From positions 1 through 64,000 of the forward strand of contig NZ_QREG01000006.1 of assembly GCF_003386095.1 (NCBI RefSeq): 64,000 nt of DNA, written 5' to 3'. The DNA is from Marinoscillum furvescens DSM 4134. Lineage in GTDB: Bacteria; Bacteroidota; Bacteroidia; Cytophagales; Cyclobacteriaceae. The notes below the pieces were generated by a model. That model was not told the origin of the DNA. It saw only the letters and a list, made by a program, of their open reading frames with translations, and ran no database searches. The translations under genes were made by a program, and so were the position numbers. Each line of letters opens with the position of its first letter. Within the stretch, counting starts at the first letter, position 1. Positions 9,033 through 17,201 of the stretch are shown in pieces.

Positions 9033-9585
9033 AATAGACCTGTTTGATCAATCCTTAGAAGGACTACAAACCCTACAGTCGGGAAAATACGAAAACTGCA
9101 CGTTTCGCAACTGTCACCTGGAAGGTACCAACCTATCAGAAAGTGAGTTTATAGATTGTGAGTTTATCTCCTGCGACCTGAGCAACACCACCTTGACCAA
9201 CACTGGACTAAAGGACGTCAGGTTTTCCAACTGCAAGTTATTAGGGCTTCATTTTGAAGACTGCAATCCTTTTTTGCTCGAAGTGCATTTTGAGAAATGT
9301 CAGCTGGACCTATCCACTTTTTATGGGTTGAAGCTCCCAAAAACAAGATTTCATCAGTGCTCCCTGCGGGAAGTAGATTTTACCGAAAGTGATCTCAGCC
9401 AAAGCAGCTTCGGAGGATGTGATCTCTCAGGGGCTACTTTTGAGCGCACCAACCTGACCAAAGCAGACCTCCGAGAAGCGGAGCATTTCAACATCAACCC
9501 GAATCTAAACACGCTGAAAAAAGCCAGGTTTAGCCGCATGGACCTGGCCGGGCTTCTCACTACGTTTGATCTGGACATTCGATAA
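9025..9585 (+). CDS. Pentapeptide-repeat protein, Qnr/McbG-like
   Basis: The 186-residue protein is built of A(D/N)LXX-type five-residue repeats (for example '[30 protein letters not shown]'), predicted to form a right-handed quadrilateral beta-helix. It also has the C-terminal block '[24 protein letters not shown]', which matches the end of Qnr and McbG proteins, where it forms the dimer interface. Those relatives mimic DNA and protect DNA gyrase from quinolones or microcin B17. A gyrase role here is inference. Rich Cys content (CXFXX) resembles Qnr more than generic pentapeptide proteins. Its start overlaps the chemoreceptor stop by 8 bases, which suggests translational coupling. Confidence 0.85.
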   Translation: MSEIDLFDQSLEGLQTLQSGKYENCTFRNCHLEGTNLSESEFIDCEFISCDLSNTTLTNTGLKDVRFSNCKLLGLHFEDCNPFLLEVHFEKCQLDLSTFYGLKLPKTRFHQCSLREVDFTESDLSQSSFGGCDLSGATFERTNLTKADLREAEHFNINPNLNTLKKARFSRMDLAGLLTTFDLDIR

Positions 9586-9624
9586 AAAAAATGCTTTGAC
9601 CAGAAACTCATCCTGATCAAAGCA
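9584..9624 (-). terminator. Terminator of the azurin gene
   Basis: Stem TGCTTTGA/TCAAAGCA with a 17-base loop, followed on the minus strand by eight T. It ends the minus-strand azurin transcript and sits against the stop codon of the plus-strand pentapeptide gene, which may also use it. Confidence 0.75.
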
Positions 9625-9651
9625 CTTTCTATAGATACTTTTTGATCGACC

Positions 9652-10176
9652 TTATTTGGGCTGCACTACAAAGTCACCCTGCATAACTCCCCAGTGACCT
9701 GGAAAACTACAGATAAACTTGTAATACCCAGCTGCTGGGGCTTCGAAGGTAATCGTAGCCTCTTCGCCTCCACCAATTACAGGCGTGTGAGCTATCACCC
9801 AGTCGAGCTTATCCTGAGGAATATAGTCGGTATCAGGAGCTGAAGTAGCCGCTGCTCCAAACACGGCAGGGTCAGCTTTGGCCGCCAGTAGCACCCAATT
9901 GTGTCCCATTGAGCCCTTTGGCATAGAGCCTACATGCTTCAGTGTGAGCGTCACCACCTGACCTTCGGTCACTTTCAGCTCGTCTTTGTTAAACTTCATA
10001 TTGTCGGTGCCCTCTATTACCAGCGCTACCGAATCAGGCACTGCAGTCGCACTTTCTGCTGCCGGGGCTTCCGCTACCTCTTTACTGGCCGCTTGTTCCT
10101 TAGTACCACCACCTCCACAGGCTGACATCAAGACCGCAACCAGTACTACAGCTAAATAATTTTTAAGTATGTTCAT
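9652..10176 (-). CDS. Azurin-type cupredoxin lipoprotein
   Basis: A 174-residue copper protein. Starting at MNILKNYL (10176), it has a lipoprotein signal peptide with the lipobox LMSAC (Cys20), a low-complexity Ala/Glu linker (about 25-50), then an azurin domain. The copper ligands are visible as His92 (MGHNW), Cys156 and His161 with Met165 (CSFPGHWGVM). Azurins carry single electrons between membrane-bound complexes and c-type cytochromes; here the lipid anchor would keep it in the periplasm. An in-frame ATG 10 codons upstream (10206) gives a poor signal peptide and is less likely. It has its own terminator. Confidence 0.92.
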   Translation of the reverse strand: MNILKNYLAVVLVAVLMSACGGGGTKEQAASKEVAEAPAAESATAVPDSVALVIEGTDNMKFNKDELKVTEGQVVTLTLKHVGSMPKGSMGHNWVLLAAKADPAVFGAAATSAPDTDYIPQDKLDWVIAHTPVIGGGEEATITFEAPAAGYYKFICSFPGHWGVMQGDFVVQPK

Positions 10177-10283
10177 GGTAAAAGTATTGGTTATTTTTTT
10201 GCGCAATATACATCAGATCAACCCAATATCCTGCGCACATTATAACTGTACCCTATGCATATTTTGACTACATTTTGTAAGCT

Positions 10284-10634
10284 TCATGATTGCAACTCAC
10301 CTATTGTAGCTTCTATCTCGTCGGCAATGGCTTCCAGGTCATTGTGTATGAGATTCCATGTATTTTGATGATGCAACTCTGCCTCCTGGTGGTATCGGGC
10401 ATTGCGCAGGTTGGAGAGCTGCGCCATCGATAGGCTATTTACCAGCTCGTCAGTAGCATGCTCTGAAACTTCATGAGCAATTTGACCTATCTCCTGTAGG
10501 TACTCATACACTGCCTCTTTAGTCTGTTCTTCTTTACGAAACTCTTCCAATGTCCGGCCAGATACAGCAGATTTTATCGCTGCTATATTGCTGACAATTT
10601 GATTTAAGTGTTGTGTAATCTCTTGCTTTTCCAT
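10284..10634 (-). CDS. HepT-like (DUF86-type) helical protein without a partner
   Basis: The 116-residue all-helical protein resembles HepT/DUF86 ribonuclease toxins: 'RTLEEFRKEEQTKEAVYEYLQEIGQIAHEVSE' matches the family's central helices. The segment LRNARYHQ contains an R-x4-H motif like the family's catalytic Arg/His pair (residues about 77-82). HepT normally pairs with the MntA nucleotidyltransferase antitoxin, but no such gene is next to it: upstream is a divergent TonB receptor and downstream the azurin gene. It could be a domesticated or solitary relative. The family assignment is moderately sure; toxin activity is not. Confidence 0.6.
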   Translation of the reverse strand: MEKQEITQHLNQIVSNIAAIKSAVSGRTLEEFRKEEQTKEAVYEYLQEIGQIAHEVSEHATDELVNSLSMAQLSNLRNARYHQEAELHHQNTWNLIHNDLEAIADEIEATIGELQS

Positions 10635-10697
10635 GTCCTTTTCCTTTTGATTTGTAACCTCATAACCTTTTGACCCCCAGTATTTGTTTTACTCTCT

Positions 10698-12965
10698 ATG
10701 ACACACCACTCCCTCACTTTTGCTTTTATCTGTATGCTGGCAGCCTGCGCTCACGGCCAAACTACTCTGTCTGGAAAAATCTCCGATGCAACTACTGGTG
10801 CCGAACTGGCCGGGGCACTCATCATTACACCTGATGACACCACGACATCCAATACTCAAGGGCAGTTTGAAATAACTGTAAAAACACTTCCTACAACGCT
10901 TACAGTGACCTACCTGGGCTACGAAACCTACCACACGTCCACTACTGACAAAAAGCTATACATCCCCCTGCAACCGACCAGCCTCACACTCAATGAAATA
11001 ATGGTAATTAGTGGGACCAACCCCAAACAACTCAACCACACACCAGCTAGTGTGCGCATCATCAGCCTTCAGATGCTCCGGCGAGATGATCCATTCACCA
11101 TTACCAATGCCATGAACAGAACGCCGGGAGTAATGGTCCACACCGGCACTTCCACCACTAATAGAATAACACTGCGAGGCATCGGATCGCGCACGCCTTA
11201 TGGCACCAGCAAGGTGAAAGCCTACTACGAAAACATCCCGCTAACAGATGGCAGTGGCAACTCCACGCTTGAAGATATCGATCAACAGCTCATTGGTCGC
11301 ATGACGATCACCAAAGGACCGGCATCCAGCACCTATGGAGCAGGCCTGGGAGGTGTCATTCGGCTAGATGCCCCTACCCCAGCACCCTACAGCACTAACC
11401 TCACGAGTAGCTACACACTAGGGGCATTCGGGACTAGTCGAACGCTGCTCAGCGCACAGCACCACCAACAAGACTTTGATATTACTGCTACATATTCAGA
11501 CTTACAGTCAGATGGCTTTCGCCAAAACAATCAACTGGACAAAAAGCAGTTCGGTATGACTGCACGCTGGAGAAAATCTGACCGCACATCATTCTCCTTT
11601 CTAGGTGTATTCACCAGGTTAAAAGCCTTTATACCTTCATCCATAAACGAGGGTGACTTTCAAAATGCGCCTAGAAAAGCTGCATTCACGTGGGCTAGCG
11701 CTAAAGGCTATGAAGCCTACGATAAGGGACTATTTGGGCTCACCTGGCACCAAAACCTCCCGCAAAAATGGAAATTAGAGAACTCCATTTTCGGTAGTTT
11801 TCGCGATGCGTATGAGCCACGACCATTCAACATACTGGATGAATCCACCCAATCGATAGGAAACCGAACCACAGCCACGCGCAAAACGGACAACTTATCT
11901 CTAACCATAGGTACAGAGCTATTCCATGACCATTATCAGTGGAAAACCTATGCCAATGAATATTCGGAAAACACCAATGGCAGTGTACAGGGTGACCAAC
12001 TTTCAGATTTTGATGAAAAAAGACAGTATGCCAACCTTTTCGTGGAGATGGACTGGAAACTTTCTAACCTACTTACCCTGACTGCCGGCTCCAACCTAAA
12101 CTACACCTACTATCAATTGGCAGACAACCTTCCTAATGAAGAAGACCTAAGTGGCACCTATGATTTTGGAGTAGTGCTATCACCTAAGCTAGGCATGCTC
12201 TATCAGATCAATGAACCAGTGACGCTCTTTGCGAATGTAAGTCACGGATTTTCACCCCCAACTTTGGAAGAAACCCTCCTACCTGACGGAGCCATTAATC
12301 CGGAAATCGCACCAGAAACCGGGTGGAATTTCGAAACAGGCACTCGCATCTCCACACCTCATTTTCAGCTGGATGCTGCTGCCTATTTTATGCCAATCAG
12401 AAACCTGCTGGTGGCTCAGCGAACGGCCGAAGATGCCTATGTGGGCGTCAATGCTGGTGTTAATCATCACTGGGGACTAGATCTGAGTACCAATTACCAT
12501 TGGCAGGCAGGCCCCAATTATACTGTAAACACTTTTCTGAACACCTCACTGATGCGCTATACTTTTCGAGAGTTTGAACACCAGGATACCGACTACTCTG
12601 GAAATCAACTCACAGGCAGCCCTGAAATCATAGTAAACCCGGGCATAGAGCTAATCTCCGCTTCAGGAGTATACGGCAACCTAAATGGCCGCTATGTAGG
12701 TGCCATGCCCATAACTGACGCCAATGATCTCTACACCGACTCATACTGGGTAAGCAACCTTAAAATTGGGTATAAACATTCCTGGAAAGCACTAACTGTG
12801 GATGTGCACGGCGGGATCAACAACCTGACTGACACGCACTATGCCGGCATGGTACTAATCAACGCCCAGGGTTTTGGGGGCAGGGCACCACGCTATTACT
12901 ACCCGGCAAACCCCAGAAACCTGTATGCAGGCTTACGGGTAAACTGGAAAATATTGGGCAACTAG
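10698..12965 (+). CDS. TonB-dependent outer-membrane receptor
   Basis: The 755-residue protein has a signal peptide (to AHGQ, residue about 21), a carboxypeptidase-regulatory-like beta domain (22-95), a TonB-dependent plug (about 105-225, 'PGVMVHTGTSTTNRITLRGIG', 'ITKGPASSTYGAGLGGVIRL') and a 22-strand barrel ending 'PRNLYAGLRVNWKI'. It has no SusD partner and no STN domain, unlike the SusC gene at 23451. It therefore looks like a receptor for iron chelates or a similar small nutrient and not for glycans; the substrate cannot be read from sequence. A terminator follows directly. Confidence 0.9.
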   Translation: MTHHSLTFAFICMLAACAHGQTTLSGKISDATTGAELAGALIITPDDTTTSNTQGQFEITVKTLPTTLTVTYLGYETYHTSTTDKKLYIPLQPTSLTLNEIMVISGTNPKQLNHTPASVRIISLQMLRRDDPFTITNAMNRTPGVMVHTGTSTTNRITLRGIGSRTPYGTSKVKAYYENIPLTDGSGNSTLEDIDQQLIGRMTITKGPASSTYGAGLGGVIRLDAPTPAPYSTNLTSSYTLGAFGTSRTLLSAQHHQQDFDITATYSDLQSDGFRQNNQLDKKQFGMTARWRKSDRTSFSFLGVFTRLKAFIPSSINEGDFQNAPRKAAFTWASAKGYEAYDKGLFGLTWHQNLPQKWKLENSIFGSFRDAYEPRPFNILDESTQSIGNRTTATRKTDNLSLTIGTELFHDHYQWKTYANEYSENTNGSVQGDQLSDFDEKRQYANLFVEMDWKLSNLLTLTAGSNLNYTYYQLADNLPNEEDLSGTYDFGVVLSPKLGMLYQINEPVTLFANVSHGFSPPTLEETLLPDGAINPEIAPETGWNFETGTRISTPHFQLDAAAYFMPIRNLLVAQRTAEDAYVGVNAGVNHHWGLDLSTNYHWQAGPNYTVNTFLNTSLMRYTFREFEHQDTDYSGNQLTGSPEIIVNPGIELISASGVYGNLNGRYVGAMPITDANDLYTDSYWVSNLKIGYKHSWKALTVDVHGGINNLTDTHYAGMVLINAQGFGGRAPRYYYPANPRNLYAGLRVNWKILGN

Positions 12966-12969
12966 AAAA

Positions 12970-13001
12970 ACAGAAAGCTCCGATTTTCGGAGCTTTCTAT
13001 G
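12970..13001 (+). terminator. Terminator of the TonB-dependent receptor gene
   Basis: Stem AGAAAGCTCCGA/TCGGAGCTTTCT with a short TTT loop, starting a few bases after the stop codon at 12965. The A run on the left and the T-rich right side are modest. Confidence 0.75.
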
Positions 13002-13046
13002 TTGTAAAACCAACGTTTGGCATTTGCCAAACATCCGCCGCAATGG

Positions 13047-13112
13047 TTAAGCGAAACCCAGAACGGATAACATCAGCAATATCAATGTCATTAGGATTGC
13101 TAGTCTTTTCAT
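13047..13112 (-). CDS. Possible 21-residue hydrophobic peptide
   Basis: The minus strand encodes MKRLAILMTLILLMLSVLGFA followed by TAA. It is a single predicted membrane helix with a basic N terminus. A longer reading from 13232 adds 40 residues that look non-coding. There is no clear ribosome site or terminator, so this is only a possibility. Confidence 0.25.
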   Translation of the reverse strand: MKRLAILMTLILLMLSVLGFA

Positions 13113-13392
13113 GTGCTTTTGGTTAGGGTTAATGTCTAGGCAAATTGGGGCTGCCCGCATTTTTTCGAAGACTAACAAAAGCGTTTTTGGATGGATAAAA
13201 AAGCTCTGAACGGGAAATTTGAGCTTTTTCAATGAAAAATACCCAAAAGTGGGTAGAGGAAATAGAGGGTTTTTTGAAAGAATTAGGTTTCGCTGAAAGC
13301 GATCATACTGATAGGAGTGAAATTAAACCGATAACCACAATTTTTAAGGGGATTGTGTGGCTTCCGCAATTTGAACACACATTTGATCAATC

Positions 13393-13420
13393 AAAAAAGG
13401 GCGACCCCTTGGGTCGCCCA
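13393..13420 (-). terminator. Terminator of the GlcG/BASS/GH105 operon
   Basis: Perfect stem GGGCGACCC/GGGTCGCCC followed on the minus strand by six T. It lies about 50 bases after the stop of the GlcG-like gene and ends the minus-strand operon that starts near 18430. Confidence 0.85.
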
Positions 13421-13467
13421 TGGATTCATCAGATGACTGACAAATCCTGCCTTAGTATTTTTCCCGT

Positions 13468-13878
13468 TTATAAGTCAGCAGTATCGACCAACAGTGCTTC
13501 GCTAGCAAGAGCCACTACTTCTTCATCTTCCTCTGGAGATAATCCACTCACTCCCATCCCCCCAATTACGAGTCCAGACTTTACAATGGGCAAACCTCCC
13601 CCCAAACAAGTCATCTGAGGGTCCACCCAGTTGGAAATATCCTTCTTATGCTCCTCGCTCCACTTTCCCAGCAGGTGCGTTGACTTACGCATGCGGGCGG
13701 CCGTATAGGCTTTGGCTCTTGCCAAAGGCCCAGTCTGCAGCCCTACGCCATTCATTCTGTAGAAAGCCACCAATTCACCGTGGGTATCGCACACAGCAAT
13801 AGAGAGGGCTACTTCACGCTCTTCAGCGATTTTGACGGCCTCCCGTACCAATCGATTCGCATCTATACTATCCATCAT
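13468..13878 (-). CDS. GlcG/HbpS-family (DUF336) protein
   Basis: The 136-residue protein matches the GlcG/HbpS fold: 'AVCDTHGELVAFYRMNGV', 'AKAYTAARMRKST' and the glycine-rich end 'GGGLPIVKSGLVIGGMGVSG'. Family members bind haem or cobalamin, or are linked to glycolate and diol metabolism; the exact role is often unknown. It is the last gene of a five-gene operon and overlaps the transporter gene by 4 bases (ATGA). Its place in a glycan operon suggests a role in sugar-acid or aldehyde metabolism, which is inference. Confidence 0.85.
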   Translation of the reverse strand: MMDSIDANRLVREAVKIAEEREVALSIAVCDTHGELVAFYRMNGVGLQTGPLARAKAYTAARMRKSTHLLGKWSEEHKKDISNWVDPQMTCLGGGLPIVKSGLVIGGMGVSGLSPEEDEEVVALASEALLVDTADL

Positions 13879-14990
13879 ACGGTTTCTAATTTTGATGTTG
13901 TTTCATGCTTTGCTTGTGGTGTCTTTTTGCTCCACCAGGTAGCCAGTGCCGAGCCGCTGATGTTCATCACTGGCCCATTTACCGCCGCAGCTAGTCCCAG
14001 TGTATTGATTTTACCCATAGAAGCGGCAATACCTGAAGCCAATCCTCCATTTTGCATACCCACCTCTATAGCTACCGTACGGCAGTCGTTTTCGGGCATA
14101 CCAAACAATCGTGCTCCCCAATAGCCCAGGAAAAAACCACACGTCATATGGATAAACATCGCCACAATAAGCAGCGCACCTACATTGAGCAAACTATCCC
14201 TACCAGCTGCTGTGATGATCACAATGATCAGGACAATACCGATCATTGATAGCTTAGGCATAAAGCGGTCTAGCCAGGCAAACTTCCCATGGAGGAAGTG
14301 GTTAAACACCAGGCCTAAACCTACGGGAAGAATTACCATTTTGACCACTCCCCACATCATCCCCAGCACATCTACCTGTACAAACTCTCCACCGAGCATA
14401 CTCATCAAAAATGGTGTAGCAATAGGTGCCAGTACTGTAGCCACGGAGGTGAGGGTGATTGATAGCGCCAGGTTTGCTTTAGCTATATGCGCCATCACAT
14501 TGGATGCCAGCCCGCTAGGTGACGACCCTACCAGCACGATACCAGCCGCAATTTCATTGGGAAAACCGAACAAATGAGCGATGGTAAAACCAACAACAGG
14601 CATAATGGTAAACTGGCACAACAAACCTACGCCTACACCTTTAGGCATCTTAAGCACTCCCTGAAAATCACGCAAACTCATGGCCGTACCCACCCCAAAC
14701 ATAATCACCTGCAAGAGGGGCACGATGAGCTCCTTGTACTCAAAAGAGCCAGCTCGAGTAAGTGCTTCTGGGAAAGCCAGCGCCAGAGTGACCGCCGCAA
14801 AAATGAATAGTGTAAATGTCAGCTGACTAAAGGATCTGAATCGCTGCACGCCGATGGCCAGCGACAGCCAAAAACCTGAGAACAACACATTACCTAAAGT
14901 AACCTGACCAATAGCATATGCAGCAATAGCCGACAACAGCACAACTACTGACAGATAGAAAAAAACAGTATAGGTTTGATTGCTTTTCAT
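13875..14990 (-). CDS. BASS-family (bile acid:sodium symporter-like) transporter
   Basis: The 371-residue membrane protein has about ten hydrophobic helices and the BASS hallmarks 'GVGTAMSLRDF', 'GSSPSGLASNVMAHIAKANLALSI' (with the PSG and SN residues of the cross-over and sodium site), and 'EVGMQNGGLASGIA'. BASS relatives carry organic acids such as pyruvate, pantothenate or ketopantoate with sodium. Its start overlaps the aldo/keto reductase stop and its end overlaps the GlcG-like gene, each by 4 bases. In this operon it probably imports the acidic sugar released by the GH88/105 enzyme, which would be an unusual substrate for the family. Confidence 0.9.
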   Translation of the reverse strand: MKSNQTYTVFFYLSVVVLLSAIAAYAIGQVTLGNVLFSGFWLSLAIGVQRFRSFSQLTFTLFIFAAVTLALAFPEALTRAGSFEYKELIVPLLQVIMFGVGTAMSLRDFQGVLKMPKGVGVGLLCQFTIMPVVGFTIAHLFGFPNEIAAGIVLVGSSPSGLASNVMAHIAKANLALSITLTSVATVLAPIATPFLMSMLGGEFVQVDVLGMMWGVVKMVILPVGLGLVFNHFLHGKFAWLDRFMPKLSMIGIVLIIVIITAAGRDSLLNVGALLIVAMFIHMTCGFFLGYWGARLFGMPENDCRTVAIEVGMQNGGLASGIAASMGKINTLGLAAAVNGPVMNISGSALATWWSKKTPQAKHETTSKLETV

Positions 14991-15991
14991 AACTCCAGTT
15001 TCAAGCCATCTAGCAGACCATCGATTAATTCGATATCTTCAGCGTCGAGTTTAAACTCCAGAGCCCGTGCATTGTCTTTCATTTGATGCTTATCACGAGC
15101 GCCCACCAGCACAGAGGTGATTCCGGGCTGTTGTATGGTCCAGTTGATCACCAGCTGACTCAGGGTACAGTTCCATTTTTCTTTCAAGGGATGCAGGGCA
15201 TCTAAAAACCCAACAATTTTCTCATGATTCCCTGCTTTAAACATCGGATTATTAGCTCGGTGGTCTCCTTCTCCAAACTGGTGGCCAGGACGTATTTTGC
15301 CAGTAAGCAGCCCTTTGTGCAAAATGGTATGAGCCAGTATGCCCACCTGATGGTCTTTGCAGTAAGGTACCAGCTCATCTTCTATGCTACGGTTTACCAT
15401 ACTGTAAGCCACCTGGTTGGTAGCGATGACGCCATTCGTATCTGCTTTGAGCAGGTCCACGCCAGAGTTGCACAGCCCCGCAGCACGGATCTTTCCTGCT
15501 TGTTTTAGCTCGCTTAGCGCCTCCAGTATTTCGTCCATAGGCGTCACAGACTCTGGCCAGTGCATCTGATAGAGGTCTATATAGTCCGTATTTAACCTGC
15601 GCAGGCTGGCCTCACACTCCGCTATGATACTGTCTCGTCCGTTGTATTTATAGATTTTTACCGGCGTACCGTCGTTTTGCTCTGAGTCGATAAAAAAATC
15701 ACCTTTGGCCAGGTCCCACCGCATGCCAAACTTGGTGAGGATCTGCACCTGATGGCGCTTGCCCTGAATTGCTTCTCCTACAATAGACTCACTGGCGCCC
15801 ATGCCATAGATAGGTGCGGTATCGATGGTAGTGATACCATTAGCAATAGCCGTATCGATGGCCTCCAGACCATCCGCTTTGCTGGCGCCACCCCAAAACC
15901 AGCCACCGATGGCAAATGCCCCATAGGTTATGGGTGAAACCTCAATATCCGTATTTGGGAGTATGACTCCCTGTTGTTCTAGTACATTCAT
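14987..15991 (-). CDS. Aldo/keto reductase
   Basis: A 334-residue (beta/alpha)8 NAD(P)H-dependent reductase. The catalytic tetrad is visible: Asp57 and Tyr62 (DTAPIYG), Lys87 (TKFGM) and His144 (QMHWP). The cofactor block near 'SVLVGARDKHQMKDNARALEF' is also typical. In the glycan operon it most likely reduces or oxidises a carbonyl sugar derived from the unsaturated uronate or a released aldose. The exact substrate is unknown. It lies 13 bases downstream of the GH88/105 gene and overlaps the transporter gene by 4 bases. Confidence 0.9.
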   Translation of the reverse strand: MNVLEQQGVILPNTDIEVSPITYGAFAIGGWFWGGASKADGLEAIDTAIANGITTIDTAPIYGMGASESIVGEAIQGKRHQVQILTKFGMRWDLAKGDFFIDSEQNDGTPVKIYKYNGRDSIIAECEASLRRLNTDYIDLYQMHWPESVTPMDEILEALSELKQAGKIRAAGLCNSGVDLLKADTNGVIATNQVAYSMVNRSIEDELVPYCKDHQVGILAHTILHKGLLTGKIRPGHQFGEGDHRANNPMFKAGNHEKIVGFLDALHPLKEKWNCTLSQLVINWTIQQPGITSVLVGARDKHQMKDNARALEFKLDAEDIELIDGLLDGLKLEL

Positions 15992-16004
15992 TTTATCTCT
16001 TTTT

Positions 16005-17201
16005 TTACTTGGTCATTTCATCTGCTGCTACCATGAGTATACCGGGTACAAAACCCCTAAAACGTTCATTCATCCGATTGACATCTCTGGCTTCCGCAGG
16101 CTTGGCCCATGCTGTATATACATTGGTGACGTTACCCTGCTCATCCACGCTTTTTTGAATGTAGTCCCACCCTTTTTCGAAGAACTCACTGTACTGACTT
16201 GTGATCCACCCTTCTCTAGAAGCTTCTTTCATGGCCGAAAGACACATGGCCATCCCGGTTACTTCTTCCGGAGAGTTAGGGTCATCTACCAACACATGCA
16301 ATCCGCCATTCTTACCCTGATGCTTTCTTACAGCTTTGGCGATAAGCTCTGCCTGCTCCGCGAAATATTCAAACCTGGGATGATCCGTAGGCAGGTTTCT
16401 GAGGAGCCCCACTATGGACCACAGCAACCACCCCTGAGACCTGCACCAATAAGTTTGGCCAATTTCGTCATTGAAAATACCTGTCCTGACCAGGCCAGTA
16501 TCCTTGTTGAGAAACACATCTATTCCCGTATCGAGCTGTATGATGGCCTGCTTGTAATACATCTCACTAAGCTCGCCAGTGGTCAGATTACCAGCTATGG
16601 CATTGGCTCGAGTAGCCCAGTAAGTGGTATCCGGAATAGCAAACCTCGTAAAGTTACCATCATCATGCGCTACCATTCCATATTTATCCCGAGCACATTC
16701 GTGCAAAATAGCATCTGCTACATCCAAACAAACCTGACGGGCTGTTGAATTGTGCGTAAGCTTATAGAGGTCATGCACCGGAAAAGCCACCCCTAAATTG
16801 GCAGAATAAATACTGAAGGTAAGTGGCCCACGCCTGTTGATCCGCGCTCTGGCCTTGGTGATGTACTGAGCAAAATACTCCTCATCGGTCATTTTGCTAT
16901 CGGTCTCCAGACGGTAATCAAACCACTCGGTAGCGTACTTATACGAAGCTGCATGTCCTCTTTTCGCAAAGCGGAGCAAGCCTTCGATTTGGATAGACCC
17001 GTCCCAGTTGGTGGTCATCTCACTGTAGGGCTTGTCCAATGCCTGCTCCACCATATTCTTGAGGTTTTCTGGCAGATTGTCTGGCAGATCACTCGTGAGT
17101 GACTCCAGCCAGTTGCCACTGGCAGATGCTATGCCCGGTGTGAGCATCATGTGTCCAATACCGGTGGCCATTAGTAGGTTCGTGAAAGTTCTTCTGTCCA
17201 T
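16005..17201 (-). CDS. GH88/GH105-type unsaturated uronyl hydrolase, secreted
   Basis: The 398-residue protein has a signal peptide with an Arg-Arg pair (MDRRTF, cut near SASG, residue 28; possibly Tat-like). The rest is an (alpha/alpha)6-barrel of the unsaturated glucuronyl/galacturonyl hydrolase type. The typical blocks are 'YGMVAHDDGNF' with an Asp pair near the active site and 'QTYWCRSQGWLLWSIVGLL', which matches the W-x-R-x2-GW family block. Such enzymes hydrate the 4,5-double bond left by polysaccharide lyases and free the uronate. That implies a lyase upstream, and the beta-helix proteins in this locus are the obvious candidates. The start codon shares one base (TAATG) with the stop of the DUF4861 gene. 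Confidence 0.85.
   Translation of the reverse strand: MDRRTFTNLLMATGIGHMMLTPGIASASGNWLESLTSDLPDNLPENLKNMVEQALDKPYSEMTTNWDGSIQIEGLLRFAKRGHAASYKYATEWFDYRLETDSKMTDEEYFAQYITKARARINRRGPLTFSIYSANLGVAFPVHDLYKLTHNSTARQVCLDVADAILHECARDKYGMVAHDDGNFTRFAIPDTTYWATRANAIAGNLTTGELSEMYYKQAIIQLDTGIDVFLNKDTGLVRTGIFNDEIGQTYWCRSQGWLLWSIVGLLRNLPTDHPRFEYFAEQAELIAKAVRKHQGKNGGLHVLVDDPNSPEEVTGMAMCLSAMKEASREGWITSQYSEFFEKGWDYIQKSVDEQGNVTNVYTAWAKPAEARDVNRMNERFRGFVPGILMVAADEMTK

Larger units (their letters stand above)
12966..13467. other. Intergenic region between the TonB receptor and the GlcG-like gene
   Basis: About 500 bases with no confident gene. It holds the TonB-receptor terminator (near 12985), a possible 21-residue hydrophobic peptide on the minus strand (13047-13112) and, on the plus strand from 13232, an open frame starting MKNTQKWVEEIEGFLKELGF. 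That frame runs through the terminator at 13393-13420 into antisense of the next gene, so at most its first ~50 codons could be a gene remnant. Confidence 0.5.

Noticed and set aside
13232-13618. Plus-strand 128-codon frame starting MKNTQKWVEEIEGFLKEL
   Set aside because: Only the first ~50 codons look protein-like. The rest crosses a terminator and is antisense to the GlcG-like gene, with a Ser/Pro-rich shadow composition.
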